This document shows positions 46,441 through 57,928 of a DNA stretch of 64,000 nt, piece after piece. Every line of letters begins with the position of its first letter. Position 1 is the first letter of the stretch. The notes under the pieces are model-generated. The model had not been told where the DNA came from, searched no databases, and was given only the letters and a program-made list of their open reading frames with translations. The stretch comes from Jacaranda mimosifolia (lineage: Eukaryota; Streptophyta; Magnoliopsida; Lamiales; Bignoniaceae): assembly GCA_018894105.1 (NCBI GenBank), contig CM032125.1, forward strand, positions 29,745,032 to 29,809,031, in the 5' to 3' direction. The position numbers were made by a program, and so were the translations under genes.

Positions 46441-47191
46441 TTTTTGAAAGTGGTTATCAAAAAATATGTTTATAACTAGGAATGGTTAATTAATCCAATG
46501 ATATCATCCTTATACTTACATGAAGTCCATGATTTGAATTCTAATGAATCTTTAGAGTTCGTTTGTTTGCTTTGATATTATATGATGATACACAATTTAA
46601 TTCAATTTTAATGTTTAGTTCATTTTTAAAAGCATTTGATATATTTAGGGCCTGCCATGCATTTAAAGCAAAACTTGACTTGTGTATCAAGGTAATGTGA
46701 TATATTTTTCAACCTAAGTTGAAAATAAATTATAATTTGTCAAATGGAATAATCATGCCAAACAAACAATCAAAATTGGATATCAAATTATTGAAAATAT
46801 CCAAACAAACATTAGATATAATACACAATAATCCACTATTTATCTTGGTTATATGTGTCGTGTCTAATTAAAATACACCAAGCAAACCAGCTCTTAATGT
46901 ATATGCAAACATAAATAAAAAGATTAGGCAAATAAATGTATGCTATGATAATTATACATCTCACAAATTATTGGAGTGTCCAATCTACAACAAAAAGAAA
47001 ATAAGATTTACGAGAAAAAAAATATTTTAGGCTCCGAAAAATGGTGTTTAGGTGCCAAAGTTTATTATCATTTATTGGCAAATTTCGACGTCAGATTTTT
47101 GTTTTAGATTTATTCTATATCATAGTTAAAATTTTCCACTCCTCAAATTCTAAGTTATGAACAATAAGAATAAATCAAGACAAAATTTTAC
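46441..47191. other. Spacer and 3' flank of the DUF7610-like gene
   Basis: No gene. On the minus strand, a gtaagt splice-donor-like sequence overlaps the stop codon at 47192. Confidence 0.5.
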
Positions 47192-47788
47192 TTACGTGGG
47201 AGGAGGAAGAAAATCTTCATATTGATCAGAAGAATAAAGCGACTCCACCATGCAAATCGCCCCAACAATCATCCCGCTACCAAACACTCCAAAGTACCTC
47301 CCCATTTTGCTCCATATTCTCTCCTCCGCTGCCTCTTCCTTCTCCACACTATCGAGGGACTCCTCCTCCTCCTTCCTCTCGCCGGATAAATTCTCCGCCT
47401 CGGAAATTGGGGAACCTGGTGATTCACGAACGGCGTCGTACTGAAGCGCCTGAGTGCAATCAGAGCATATCGACAGCGAATCGTCGTGATTATCGAGGGC
47501 ACGCGTTCTCCATTCTTTCCAGATGCGGAAGGCTGTCTTGAGTCCAGTGACTCTCTGTCTAATTTCGTGCAGTTGGTCGGAGGTTTCCGGCTGTGTGGCA
47601 ACCTCCGCCGAGAGGAGTTTGTTGAGGAAAACGAAGCGATGCTCGATGTCGTCGAAGGAAATTTGGTGGCGCTGGTCGGAGGATGTAGGGTCCGGCGGCG
47701 GAAGGCGGAAGACATCGGCGAGTTCGGATTCCAGTTCCTGCAGTTTTGTCTGCAACACGACCGATTTCCTCGTCATTTTTCTTGGCAA
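47192..47788 (-). CDS. DUF7610-like single-pass membrane protein
   Basis: A single exon of 198 residues. The N-terminus (VVLQTKLQELESELADVF) looks like a short helical or coiled-coil region and is followed by a helical block with the RFVFLNKLLSAEVA motif. Then come an acidic, low-complexity stretch (about residues 125-155) and one membrane segment at about 166-182 (VFGSGMIVGAICMV) near the C-terminus, which is FLPPPT. This order matches the plant DUF7610 family as I recall it; the function of that family is unknown. The start could be the ATG at 47788 or the in-frame ATG at 47776 (MTRKSVV), which fits the family better. The TAA overlaps a consensus 5' splice site, so a 3' UTR intron is possible. 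The gene looks intact. Confidence 0.75.
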   Translation of the reverse strand: MPRKMTRKSVVLQTKLQELESELADVFRLPPPDPTSSDQRHQISFDDIEHRFVFLNKLLSAEVATQPETSDQLHEIRQRVTGLKTAFRIWKEWRTRALDNHDDSLSICSDCTQALQYDAVRESPGSPISEAENLSGERKEEEESLDSVEKEEAAEERIWSKMGRYFGVFGSGMIVGAICMVESLYSSDQYEDFLPPPT

Positions 47789-48881
47789 GTAATTTTTCCT
47801 AAATTTAATTTTGAACTTGCAGTTGACGATATTTAACTTTTGCCTCTTGAAATGGCGCGACGGTTCTCTTTTGGGCCGTTGCTATTCTGTTCAGGTTTAA
47901 GTTTTCGCCGGGGTCGTGACGGTCGTATTTCTTCAATTTAAATCACTTTGTAGCATACACAGTCACAGTGATCCATTAATGTAGATATATATTTTAATTT
48001 ATATCTGATATGCGAAGCCCGAAACCCAAATAATGAAGCCCAGTTCAAAGAAAAGGTGTCCCACGTCCTCTTCATCCGGGTCACATCCGACCCGGATGCA
48101 TGAGCCCGGCTTGGGTGACCCTTGGTCGTCAGATGGGTTGCACATGGACGGTAGAGATACAGTCATCTTGTCTAATGGATATTCAATATTGTCCTGGTAT
48201 TAGTATAACTAGTATCCAGAATCCACTTTTAGCAGGTATTGATTTCCTAAATCTTTCCTTTTATTATCCAACGTTCATTATATTTTTTGGACACTAGGAT
48301 CTGATTTGAGTGTTGGAGGGTTTGCATTAAAATCCTTTCCAATAACCGTAACGGTCTTGTGGTGATTTTAGGTCATAAAAGCAGTTTAATTTCAAGATCT
48401 GAATTGAATCAAGCTGACTTAACGAGGATTAATTCTCACCCGAATTAATATCTTATAATAAAAACAACATACAGTAATATAACGATTTGATATGACGTTA
48501 CTTTTCAGACAAAAATTTGTATAAAAAGACTAATAATAAAATTTAACTTTCTTTCCTTCCTAATATTGCATATTCCTTAAGTTTTAGAACATCAAACACT
48601 TCAATAACTTGATCTCAAATAGTTATTATCAGTGACTTTAATCATTTTTTAAGTGTAGGATATCGAAATAGATTCAATAAAATCATTGAGGTTCGAATCA
48701 GAATAAAAAGTTTCAAATTCATATCACATGTTAAATATATTAGACAATTTTCTTAAAAAAAATTTAATTGAAAATTATATATTCTTAACATAGAACATGG
48801 AGTCCAAAATGCAGACATTCGAGCCATGGGGCAAGAAATTTGCATCAGAGTAATACTGGACCAGTCGACTCAAAATTACTA
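47789..48881. other. Promoter region of the DUF7610-like gene and spacer
   Basis: The 47789-48130 part is GC-richer, with TGGGCC and AGCCC motifs. A perfect inverted repeat is at 48073-48098. The rest is AT-rich with no gene. Confidence 0.45.
48073..48098. repeat. Perfect 10-bp inverted repeat
   Basis: CATCCGGGTC and GACCCGGATG are separated by acatcc. Confidence 0.95.
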
Positions 48882-49785
48882 AGGGCTCGTTTATTTTAAT
48901 AGATGGGATAAATATGTGATAGATGAAATGTATGATTAAATGAATGATGTGATTATTTTATTTATACAATATCATGATTACTTTGAAGGATTAGATGATG
49001 GATATGTAGACATATTTTATATTATAATATGCTTTTTAAATTAAATAATATGATTTTGGTATGTATTGCCTAAAATACCCTTTTGTCTCTTTTTTAATTT
49101 TTTCCCACCTAAATCTACTAGCTTTCCCTTTATCTTTTTCCATGAACTTCTTTACCGATTTCTCCTCTCCAGATATATTCAACTTCTCTTTACTTTCTCA
49201 AATTTTTTTTGCCTTCTCTATTATACTCTTTCCAAATTTCTTGTTTTATTTTCCAATCAATCATTCCCCAACAGTTTTTCACCATCACGAGCACCATCGC
49301 TGCCCACCATTTTCCCTGTCGTAGGACCACATAGGCTGTCTTTTTCGGTTTGCACAGTAGTGACTGTACTACTACGTAAGCTTAGCTACCTCCGCTGGCT
49401 TTGCTGTGTGCCACCATAGTTTTTTTTTTTTGCCTTAAAGAGGAAATTATATGTGGTCAAACCTGTCTTCATCTTAGAGAAAATTGCACAAAGACCGATA
49501 AATCCCAAAAACTGGGAAGAAGGTATGAAGTGCATATAAGGATATGGATGTAATTTAATTTTATATGTTAGCGGCAACTCAGACCTTTTCTTTAAATAAA
49601 AAATTATGGGTTGGAAGGACTATTAAATCACACCCTCTTGGCCTTGATAAGTTATCAACCAAAAATGTCGTTTCATATCGGGTCAACTTGTTGTCCATGG
49701 GATGGAATCATTGAAAGTAAATAATGAATTAGGACCAATAAATTTGTATATCCAACCTAATCAAATAAAGTAAACATACCGACAC
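48882..49785. repeat. Probable Harbinger-like MITE or small DNA transposon relic
   Basis: The left end (aagggctcgtttattttaat) resembles the end of the MITE at 45014. The right end, complement of aatcaaataaagtaaacata, is a weak inverted match. The interior (gatgggataaa, gtgattattttat) has the same style. Boundaries are uncertain. Confidence 0.4.
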
Positions 49786-49819
49786 TTTGTATGCTTATCC
49801 TTGCAAATGATCATCACTT

Positions 49820-49841
49820 ACACATATATATATATATATAT
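49820..49841. repeat. (TA)n microsatellite at the Tat insertion edge
   Basis: A short TA run abuts the left LTR of the Tat element. Confidence 0.85.
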
Positions 49842-49846
49842 TTTTA

Positions 49847-50535
49847 TGAGGGTGGAATCCGTTGGATATTGGATCAACTGGAAGTCTCGATGAAATTCGG
49901 CCTCCCTGGTTGAATTTACGTGTAGAGGTGGGTTGAATCCTGCAATCACTAGCAAACGTCAGGCTAGCCGAGGAGCCCTTGGCTTAGGCACTCCGACGCT
50001 CAAGTCAATACGAGTCGACTAGACAATAGCAGCAGAGTATGGGCTTTTTGTGTGTATGAGAGCATACCTTAGAAAGGTTGAAGTGAGAGTATTTATAGCC
50101 TTCTCCATTTAGGGATTTGTCTGAGATGCCCTTGGTATGTTCAAAGGGCCTTTTCCCTTGCTTGAGGGGTGATTAGTCATTTCTTATCTCAGTACTGTTC
50201 CAAGTAGATGTCTTTCCAGGTTTTAGGGGCAGGGTAGTACTCTATTGAAGTACCTACTACGCCAGCCAGTAGTGGGGTGGCATGCACCATTAATGCGGCG
50301 GCATGCCGTCTGTCAGTACATTTAATGCGGTAGAGGTGTACTAAGCATATCTTGATCTCTTTGGTCGAGATATGAACCTACATAGTAACGTACAGTGCTC
50401 AGATTGGCATTACGGGTCAACTCATCGATCCGCAGCAATGAAGATAACTGAGGTCGGGTGTACTGTTGGGCTCGGGAGGACCGTGCCTTTGGGCCAATAT
50501 AGTTTGGGCCGAGTCACTTAGGTTATCCCATATCA
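49847..50535 (-). repeat. Tat 3' LTR
   Basis: 689 bp, bounded by TG and CA. A minus-strand TATAAATA at 50090-50097 is the likely LTR promoter box. It contains gctagccgaggagcccttggct, an imperfect inverted repeat that is absent from the 5' LTR. Confidence 0.93.
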
Positions 50536-50550
50536 TGAGTCCCCCCCACT
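50536..50550 (-). other. Polypurine tract
   Basis: The minus strand reads AGTGGGGGGGACTCA immediately before the 3' LTR, the plus-strand primer site of the element. Confidence 0.85.
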
Positions 50551-50782
50551 TCTGAATGCTGAACGAGGGCTCGACGAGAAGGATTGGGAAGTAGCTTGGT
50601 GGACGGTTGTGAAAATCGACGAGAGAATTTCAGGATCGACCCGAGTTTTAAAGATCAACCAAGGTTTTTGAAGATCAACAACGGTTTAGCGCATTTATTG
50701 AGCGGTTACATCATGGCGCGTGTGGGGCTACGTGGCGGTTACTGCATTATTACAGGCGCTTGGGTTCCCGCGTTTACACACC

Positions 50783-50790
50783 TATAAATA
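50783..50790 (+). promoter_or_regulatory. TATA box of the antisense gene
   Basis: TATAAATA lies about 165 bp upstream of the antisense ATG, on the strand opposite to the retrotransposon. Confidence 0.6.
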
Positions 50791-50951
50791 TCCACGGTAA
50801 AACTAACCATTTTTACTTTTACTGCTTTAGCTTCTAGTCGAGCGCTTAGCCAAACATTTTCGCAGTCAAGATTTTCTGCTTTTAGCTCTTCGACTTAGTA
50901 AGTGCCTCCTTCATTTCTACTCCGTGTCCTTTAGATTTTTTTTTTTACATA

Positions 50952-53395
50952 ATGTTGGGTTTATCTGGCTCTAAGGGTAGTCGACGAGGGGATAGTGAGG
51001 CCACCCAGTCTGATAGGCCTAGATATGTATCTGCAGAGTCCAGTGAGTCATCGAGTGACGATTATAGTTCTAGCAGCTCGAGTAGTAATTGCGGAGGGGA
51101 TGAAGCTGGGCCGAGCCAGATTTCTCCCTCGCGGGGTCGATTATTTACACCGGATCATTATAGCGAGATTGTGTCCACCATCAACCCTGTAGACCTGAGA
51201 CGTCTTAGGCAGTTATACCATATTCCTGTTAAATACAAACTGCTAACTCTCAGGGCCACTGGTCGAATGCACCATCCTCCCGTAGGTTGTATTACTATTT
51301 TCGAGGATGCTTTCAGATGTGGTCTAAGGTTCCCTCTGAGTGCTCCCATGATTGACATGCTTAGGGGCCTTTAGGTGTGCATAACCCAGCTATTGCCCAA
51401 CTGCTTCTCTACCATCTGTAACTTCATCGTTTTAATGCACCTATTCGACCAGCCAGCCAGTTTTGAAAACTTTTCAGACCTTTTTCATTTGTCAATGTCT
51501 CACAAGTCGGGTAGCGCTGACGAGTCGGGCTTCTACTATTTGACTACTCGACCGCATCGTAAGTTCCTTGTAGCCCCCGCTTCCTCTTATGGGCAAGAAT
51601 GAAAAAAATAGTACCTGTTTGTTCGGGTCGCTGGGGGTTTCAATATTCCTCGGGGCTGGTGGATGGGACATGTCGAAATGCTAGGTAACCTTACCCCGAC
51701 TTGGCCCAACACCTTCGTTCGGGATCTGGTTGAATTTGGACAGATGGAGGCCTCGGTATTTATCGAGGAGAGAAATTTGGTGTTGGCTGGGTTATCGCTA
51801 GCTTCGTTAAATTTGCCTGCAAATGACCGACTAGGTAAACTGTACTTCTTTTAATTTATTATTTTTCCATTGCTGTTGTCGATTTTGACCCTTGTTATTT
51901 TACTATTCGACAGATCACGAGGAAATCATAAATCAGTCGAGGGGCGAGGCCTTGGCGAGGGCGGAGAGGAACCAACAGCGGTGTCAATTTATTGCGACTC
52001 GTCAAGCGGCCGCTGCAATCGAGGTGCCCAACCAGGAGGTCGCGACGCCTACTCCCTCACCAACACCATCACCCGCTTGACCTATCGCGGCCATAGGCGG
52101 CAGCCCTATGGGTCGGGGTAACAGAGCAATGGCGGAGCAGGTCCCACCTGCTCCGAAGAGGGCTGCTGTCGAGAAAGGAAAAAGGAAAACTGCGGGGTCG
52201 AGTCCGCCGAACGGAGATGACCTTTTTGGCGTGCGTGGGGACGATGTCCTATTCCACCTGCTTAAGCTGCCTTCGCCCAGTTCGGGAATGAGTCGGGTAT
52301 GGTGGTGCATAACTCGCTCTCCATGGAGACGGCGGGATCGATGGGAGCTGCCCCACTGAAAGTGTTGATGGCTGGTCAGTTCCTGGCCGACCAGAGAAAG
52401 ATTATGGGGCTGAGCCAAGACGCAGCTCTTCGGGCATTGTTCGCATTTATTACGCTGCCACATGTTGATAGATCATCTAATAGCGTTGTCTTTTAGGTCG
52501 GCCAGCTGGGGTATAACTTCTACCGGAGGTCGGAGTTGGCCCTGGCCAATCGAGAGCAGCTGGAGGCTGGTGGGGATGCAGAGACTTTAAAAGCTCAACT
52601 CGAGTCTTCGCAGATGATGGTCGACGAGTTGGAGAAACAGGTCGGGGGCTGACCAAGGAGCTCCAACTGAGGGACAAGTAGCTAGTTGCATCTGTCTATG
52701 AGAGGACAAAGATGGATGAGTTGGTGAAAAAATTGCATTTGGATGGGCAAGTCGCTTTCAATTCTGGTCAAGCTGCGGGCCGGAATGCAGGGCTGGACGA
52801 GGCCCGGACTGAGTTCTATCGCATATTGCCATTGGTGCACCGAGAGACGGTGCAGTAGTTCATGTTAAGCCCAGCGTTCCAAGATGCAAGTTCCTTCAAG
52901 AAGGCCTTTAAGCAGCTGCAGTTCTTGGGTTATGCCTTCCGACCTGAAGATAGACACTGCCTGAACCATTTGCTCGATGAGCAGTTACAGCCTTACCCGG
53001 AGGATGGGGGTGGGGTTGAGGGAGCAGGTGTGGAGGCCATTGCGGTGGAGGGCATCACAGAGGTTTCGCTATCGACCTCGTTGACCGATGAACAAAAGAG
53101 GAGAGCTGAGGTCGAGCGGAGGCTAAAAGCGGTCACCCAGGAGTTTGAGTTCGCCGGTGACTTCGTGTTCGAGGTCAAAGAGAGAGCGGTTGACGCTGCA
53201 GAATATTTTTCTATTCCAGAGAAGTAATTCCTCCAAGATGCAGCCGGCCCTTCTCAGCCGACAACTGTTGTTGTCCCTGTTGCCATTGCTTTGCCTACGT
53301 CTGTGCCTATTTCTATCCCCTTGGGTGATGAGCTCGTGCACGCCGTTAAGGAGGGCGCTCAAGCGGTTGATGATGAGGGTGTCGGTTCTAGCTAG
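50952..53395 (+). pseudogene. Tat antisense ORF with PF04195-like domain
   Basis: A plus-strand gene, antisense to gag-pol. It starts with ATG at 50952 and a serine-rich leader (SSSDDYSSSSSSS). Then comes the domain annotated as 'transposase (putative), gypsy type' (PF04195), recognisable by YHIPVKYKLL..PPVGCITIFEDAFRCGLRFPLSAPMIDML and, further on, SGFYYLTTRP and a GWWMGHV region. A GT-AG intron at 51835-51913 joins ANDRL to DHEEII in frame. The 3' half has a helical, coiled-coil-like stretch, and the last frame ends at TAG 53395, with AATAAA at 53432. Frame changes near 51375, a TGA and TAG near 51601-51615, a frame change near 52360-52500 (perhaps a second intron ending at 52498), and a TAA at 53225 show that this copy is decayed. 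Function is unknown. Confidence 0.8.
51835..51913 (+). other. Predicted spliceosomal intron in the antisense gene
   Basis: 79 bp, beginning gtaaac and ending ttcgacag after a T-rich tract. Removing it keeps the frame open across the join. Confidence 0.65.
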
Positions 53396-53741
53396 GTTTT
53401 TGCTTGTTGTCTTTTTTTTTTCTTAATGTGTAATAAAGGTGCCTCGATGAGGCGTTGTACTGTGGAAGATTTTATTATTCATAACAAGTGGTTTATTAGC
53501 GAATTTCGCTGATCTTTCGTCTTTACTACTTTTAGTTTTGCTGAATGTATGTCTTTATCGTTGAATAGATTACAGATACAACACAAAAGATCCCCAATAA
53601 ATTTTTGAGTAGTTCTGGGGATGGATAACAAACATCTAGTAAGTTAATCCGATAATGGGTTAAAAAGTGTTGACTAGCGACTAGAAACAAGTGTGGTCAA
53701 CTTCGGGGTCGACGATGGGGAAAAAAGGCCTTGAATTTGGT

Positions 53742-54030
53742 GGCTTGGTGTCTGCTTTGTCGACTACGGGGTTGACTGTTTGGTCTTGGCTGATAAGCCT
53801 GGACTTGGTGACATGGAGCCCGCTTTGTCGACTACGGGATTGACTGTTTGGTCTTGGCTGATAAGACTCGACTTGGTGGCATGGAGCCTGCTTTGTCGAC
53901 TACAGGGTTGACTGTTTGGTCTTAGCTGATAAGCCTGGACTTGGTGACATGGAGCCCGCTTTGTCGACTACGGGGTCAACTGTTTGGTCTTGGTTGCATG
54001 GAGCTTGTTTTTTCGACTACGGGATCGACT
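53742..54030. repeat. 68-bp tandem repeat inside the Tat element
   Basis: gctttgtcgactacgggg-type words occur at 53753, 53822, 53890 and 53958 (spacing 68-69 bp), with a fifth, shortened unit near 54005. Each unit also carries gactgtttggtcttggctga and cttggtgacatggagcc. Confidence 0.92.
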
Positions 54031-54114
54031 AAGGAGAGGAGATTTTGCAAGTTTAATGTTGTCAGTGTGTGCTATAATTTTTATTGCTGGTGAGAGATAC
54101 AAAGGAGGCCAATG

Positions 54115-55205
54115 GCCTTTTACACATAGAACTTTTTCAGGTTTACTGCGTTCCAAGGTCGTGGTAGTTTGTGGCCGGTTGCGTCTGCTAGTCGGTAGGC
54201 ATTGTTCTTGGACACTTTGATCACTGAGTAAGGCCCCTCCCACTATGGGTCGAGTTTTCCTACATTTTTTTATACTTCCACTTTCTTGAGGACGAGGTCG
54301 CGAACTTTGAAACCCCGGGGTTGCACTGTTCTGTCATAGCGTTCCGTCATTTTCGACCGGTATTACTGCATCGTGTTGTAAGCTGCGTGGCGCAGCTCGT
54401 CGACAGTGATTAGGTCAAGCGACCTCTCCGTTGCATTTCTAATCGGATTATAGTGGATTACTCGAGCTATGTGCTGGATAAGCTCGAACGGGATTACCGC
54501 TTCGGATCCATAGACTAGGCTGTACGGGCTGCGGCCCGTGGCGGTTCAAGGTGTGGTCCTGTAAGCCCAAAGCACCCATGGGAGGTCGTCTGCCCAACTA
54601 ACCCCTGTCCCTATTATTTGAGCCTTGAGGTGGTCGAGAACTGTTCTATTTGTGATCTCGGTCTGACCATTAGCCTGGGGATGTCCCACCGACGTGAAGT
54701 GTTGGGTGATGCCCAAGGCTTCGCACCATTTTCTCATGCTCTTACTTTGAAAATGAGTGCCATTATCCGAGATTAAAACTTTAGGCAACCTGAATTGAAA
54801 GATTATATTTTTCCAAATGAAACTTTTGATGGCCGCGTCAGTAATTTTTGGAACTGCTTCGGCTTCCACCCATTTGGTGAAGTATCCAACTGCCACTATG
54901 ACAAACTTACGCTGGCTCGATGTCTCCGGGAGAGATCCAACTATGTCGATCCCCCATTGGTTGAATGGCCATGTGATCTGGACGTTATGCATCGATGTAG
55001 CTAGTTGGTGCTCTATGTTCGAGTGGATTTGGCACGACGGGCATTTTCTAGCAAAGTCGACTGAGTTTTGTAATAAGGTGGGCCAAAAATAACCGTAACG
55101 GACAACTTTGTGCGCTAAAGATCAACTACCGAAATGGTTGCCGCGGATGCCGACGTATATCTCCTGCAGTACTTTGTTCGCCTCTTCGACCGCTAGGCAT
55201 TTCAG
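54115..55205 (-). pseudogene. Tat integrase domain
   Basis: The minus-strand frame shows the HHCC zinc finger (GNHF..LAHKVVRYGYFWPT..CPSCQ), the catalytic core with the expected acidic residues (WGIDIVG, ISDNGTHF, and GQTEITNRT), and a C-terminal part with a YDRTVQPRGFKVRDLVLKK segment. Integrase inserts the cDNA into the host genome. A TGA interrupts the zinc finger, and several stops occur in the C-terminal portion around 54290 and 54220. The core from 54992 to 54546 is uninterrupted. Confidence 0.9.
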
Positions 55206-56504
55206 TGGGGGTCCTGATATTGGCCTCCTATAGAGCTGTCCATGTTAGTCTAGTGCAAACTTGGCTGCCAGCCATCTAAGCCCGCGGGCTTCCTCATCGT
55301 CGACGGGCGTGGTCCTTTGACTCAGGTAAAGCTTAATTGGCTCTTGCCAAGAGAGAGCTGTCTCCTCAACGCATCCGACGAGACTATGATTGGTGGCTGG
55401 ATTACAAGGTTTGCTGGCCACAAAAAATGTTATGGTTCTTTCCTTGGTATCTTTCGTCGAGCTGGCTAACTTTGAGAGAGCGTCTGCTCGTTCGTTCTCT
55501 GTTCGGGGGACTTGGCTCAGGGTGAAACTTCTGACTGATTGTCGTAATTGTCTTACTTCTGTCAAATACTAAGTCATTTTAACCTCATTCGCCTCGAAAT
55601 TGCCCTCGATCTGTTTCGCGACTAGCTGAGAATCAATGATCGCTACAAGCCGTTCAACGCTGCGAGCTGCAACCATGCGCATTCCTGCAATGAAAGCCTC
55701 ATATTCTGCTTCATTGTTGGTAATCAGGAAGTCTAGTTTTATGGTAAAATCATATTCCTCGGCAAGTAGGGAACGAAGGGACATATCTATTCCATCTCCT
55801 GATGTGGTTGCCGAACCATCAACGTGTAATGTACATACCGAGGCATTCTCGACATTTTGGATTGGTAGGTCCAATCTTTCGACGATGAAGTCGGCCAGGA
55901 CTTATGCTTTTATAGCCGTCTGCGGCTGGAATGTGATGTCGAACTCTCCGAGCTCGATGGCCCATTTGGTGAGTCGACCTGAAGTGTCGGGTTTCGACAA
56001 CACCAGCTTTAATGGTTGATTCGTCAACACCACAATCGCATGGGATTGGAAGTAAGGCCGTAACTTCCGGGCTGCTTTAACAAGGGTGAGGGAGAACTTC
56101 TCGATCTCCAAATAATTGTTTTCGGGCCCATGTAAAGCTTGCTGCAATATTACACAGGATGGTGAGTCCCTTGTCGATGTCAATATTAAATTGATCGAGG
56201 CAGTGGACATAGCTAGATAAAGCTATAGCACTTCTCCCATCTCGGGTTTGGCGAGCATAGGTGGTGAAGACAAGTATTACTTGAGCTCTACCAAGGCCTA
56301 GTTGCAATGCTTAGTCCACTGAAACCCTGATTTTTTGGCATTTCTAAGTATTTTGAAGAAAGGTAAGCTCTTGTCGGCCAGCCGTGCTATGAACTTGCCG
56401 ATGGCTATGATCTTGCCGACCAGGTGTTGGACATCTGGGACCGTACGAGGTGGGGCGATGTCCAGAATTGCTTGGATCTTCTGTGGGTTTGCCTCGATCC
56501 CTCT
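55206..56504 (-). pseudogene. Tat RT connection and RNase H domains
   Basis: Minus-strand frames show the RT thumb/connection (IARLADKSLPFFKIL), the older RNase H-like fold (LTNQPLKLVLSKPDTSGRL), and then the RNase H found in Tat elements with CTLHVDGSA, NNEAEYEAFIAGM, AIIDSQLVAKQI and ADALSKLAS, holding the catalytic Asp-Glu-Asp-Asp set. The enzyme removes the RNA strand from the hybrid. A TAG near 55566 and breaks near 55900 and 56215 split the frame. Confidence 0.88.
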
Positions 56505-57143
56505 TTAACTAACCATATACCCGAGGAACTTGCCCCCGCGTACTCTAAATGTGCACTTGTTAGGGCTGAGCTTCATGCCGAAAGCCTTTAATATGGCAAA
56601 GGTGTGGTCGAGGTCGGCTAGGTGGTACTCGACCTTCTCGATTTTGACGATCATGTCATCGACGTAGACCTTCATCGGCCTCCTGATCTCATTCTTGAAC
56701 ATAAAGTTGACCAATATTTGGTACGTTGCTCCCGCATTTTTGAGTCCAAAGGGCATGACTAAAAAGTAATATACTCCATTGGGGACAACGAAAGAGGTCT
56801 TGTCTCTGTCCTCGGGTGCCATAAATATTTGATAATAGCCTTGGAAGGCATCCATCATGCTCAACAATTCACATCCAGCTGTAGAATCTACTAATAAATC
56901 TATACGAGGCAAGGGGTAAGGATCCTTCGGCCAAGCTTTATTTAAATTAGTGAAATTGGTACACATTCCCCATTTCCCCTCATTCTCAGGGACAAGTACA
57001 ACATTACAAAGCCAAGAGGGGTACTGAATTTCTACAATATATCCTGCTTCTAAAAGCTTGCTGACCTCCTCCTCGATGATTTGGGACCTCTCAGCATTGA
57101 AGGTTCTTGTCTTTTGCCCCATTGGCTTGTGAGCTGGGTCCAC
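56505..57143 (-). pseudogene. Tat reverse transcriptase domain
   Basis: An open stretch of 212 codons on the minus strand carries all core RT blocks in order: SKLLEAGYIVEI, NLNKAWPKDPYPLP, DAFQGYYQIFMA, MPFGLKNAGATYQ, VYVDDMIVK (the YVDD catalytic box is intact), and GKFLGYMVS. It ends at a TAA where the family normally continues. The 5' side meets a TGA and a TAG between 57145 and 57200. It is therefore one segment of a broken polyprotein rather than a separate gene. Confidence 0.93.
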
Positions 57144-57197
57144 ATTGAGTCAATGGACGATGATACTTGGGTCGATTCCTTGAAGATCTGTAGCTTT

Positions 57198-57883
57198 CTA
57201 AGCGAACACATCAATGAGGCATTCCAAACGGTCGCCCATATCACTCCCGACCCAAGTGGTTTTGTCGGTGTTTCTAGGTTCGAGCTCTAATATTTTGAAC
57301 TCCCCGACAGGCTCAACTTGAGTGCCTTCCAACTTTCTCTTCTTAGCTAAAGGTCCCTCATCGGGTTTCGCTACAGGGGCATCCCCCAAAGGCTTCAGTT
57401 GATGTCGTTTCTTCTGTTCATTAGACTCGATGGAAATGGTGTAGCAGCGCCATGCAGCCTTGAGGTTGCATAAGAGTTCTCCTACTCCTGCTGAGGTCAG
57501 GAACTTTATCTTCATGTGGCAAGTAGAGACGATGGTCCTGAAGTTGTTTAGGGCTAGTCGACCAATGATGACGTTGTATGCAAATGGAGCGTCGACCACC
57601 AAATAGTTGATCATCAAGGTTCTGCTCTGGGGCCTTGTCCAAATGTTGTGGAGAGGTTGATAGATCCTTCTGGGATGATCTCGGACCCACCAAATTTGAC
57701 TAGCGGTGTTCTGACTAAATCAAACTTTAGTTCCCTTAGTTTCATTCTGTTCAATGTAGACAAGAACATGATGTTCACGGAGCTGCCATTGTCTACCAAT
57801 ATCTTTTTGACCTCGAAGTTGGTTATTTCTAGGGTTACCACTATGGGGTAGTCTATTTTTCTGTCAACTCTCTTGTTCTCCAT
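57198..57883 (-). pseudogene. Tat aspartic protease region
   Basis: Two overlapping minus-strand frames (57883-57614 and 57617-57198) show the protease active site as LVDNGSSVNIMF, the D-x-G-S-S form usual in Tat, followed by the conserved VVDAPFAYNVIIGR and STCHMKIKFLT segments. The protease would cut the polyprotein. The frame changes near 57615. Confidence 0.88.
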
Positions 57884-57928
57884 ATGGTCGAGGTCTGAGT
57901 CGCTGAAGGAGATTGGCTCGGTGCTGGT

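Noticed and set aside
47250..47836. Several overlapping frames on both strands around the DUF7610-like gene
   Set aside because: Shadows of the 198-codon frame, with arginine- or serine-biased composition.
49061..49419. Phe/Ser/Pro-rich overlapping plus-strand frames
   Set aside because: C/T-rich low-complexity DNA in a probable MITE; no homology or splice structure.
53742..54030. Regularly spaced repeat considered as a CRISPR-like array
   Set aside because: Units are head-to-tail with no unique spacers, and it lies inside a plant retrotransposon.
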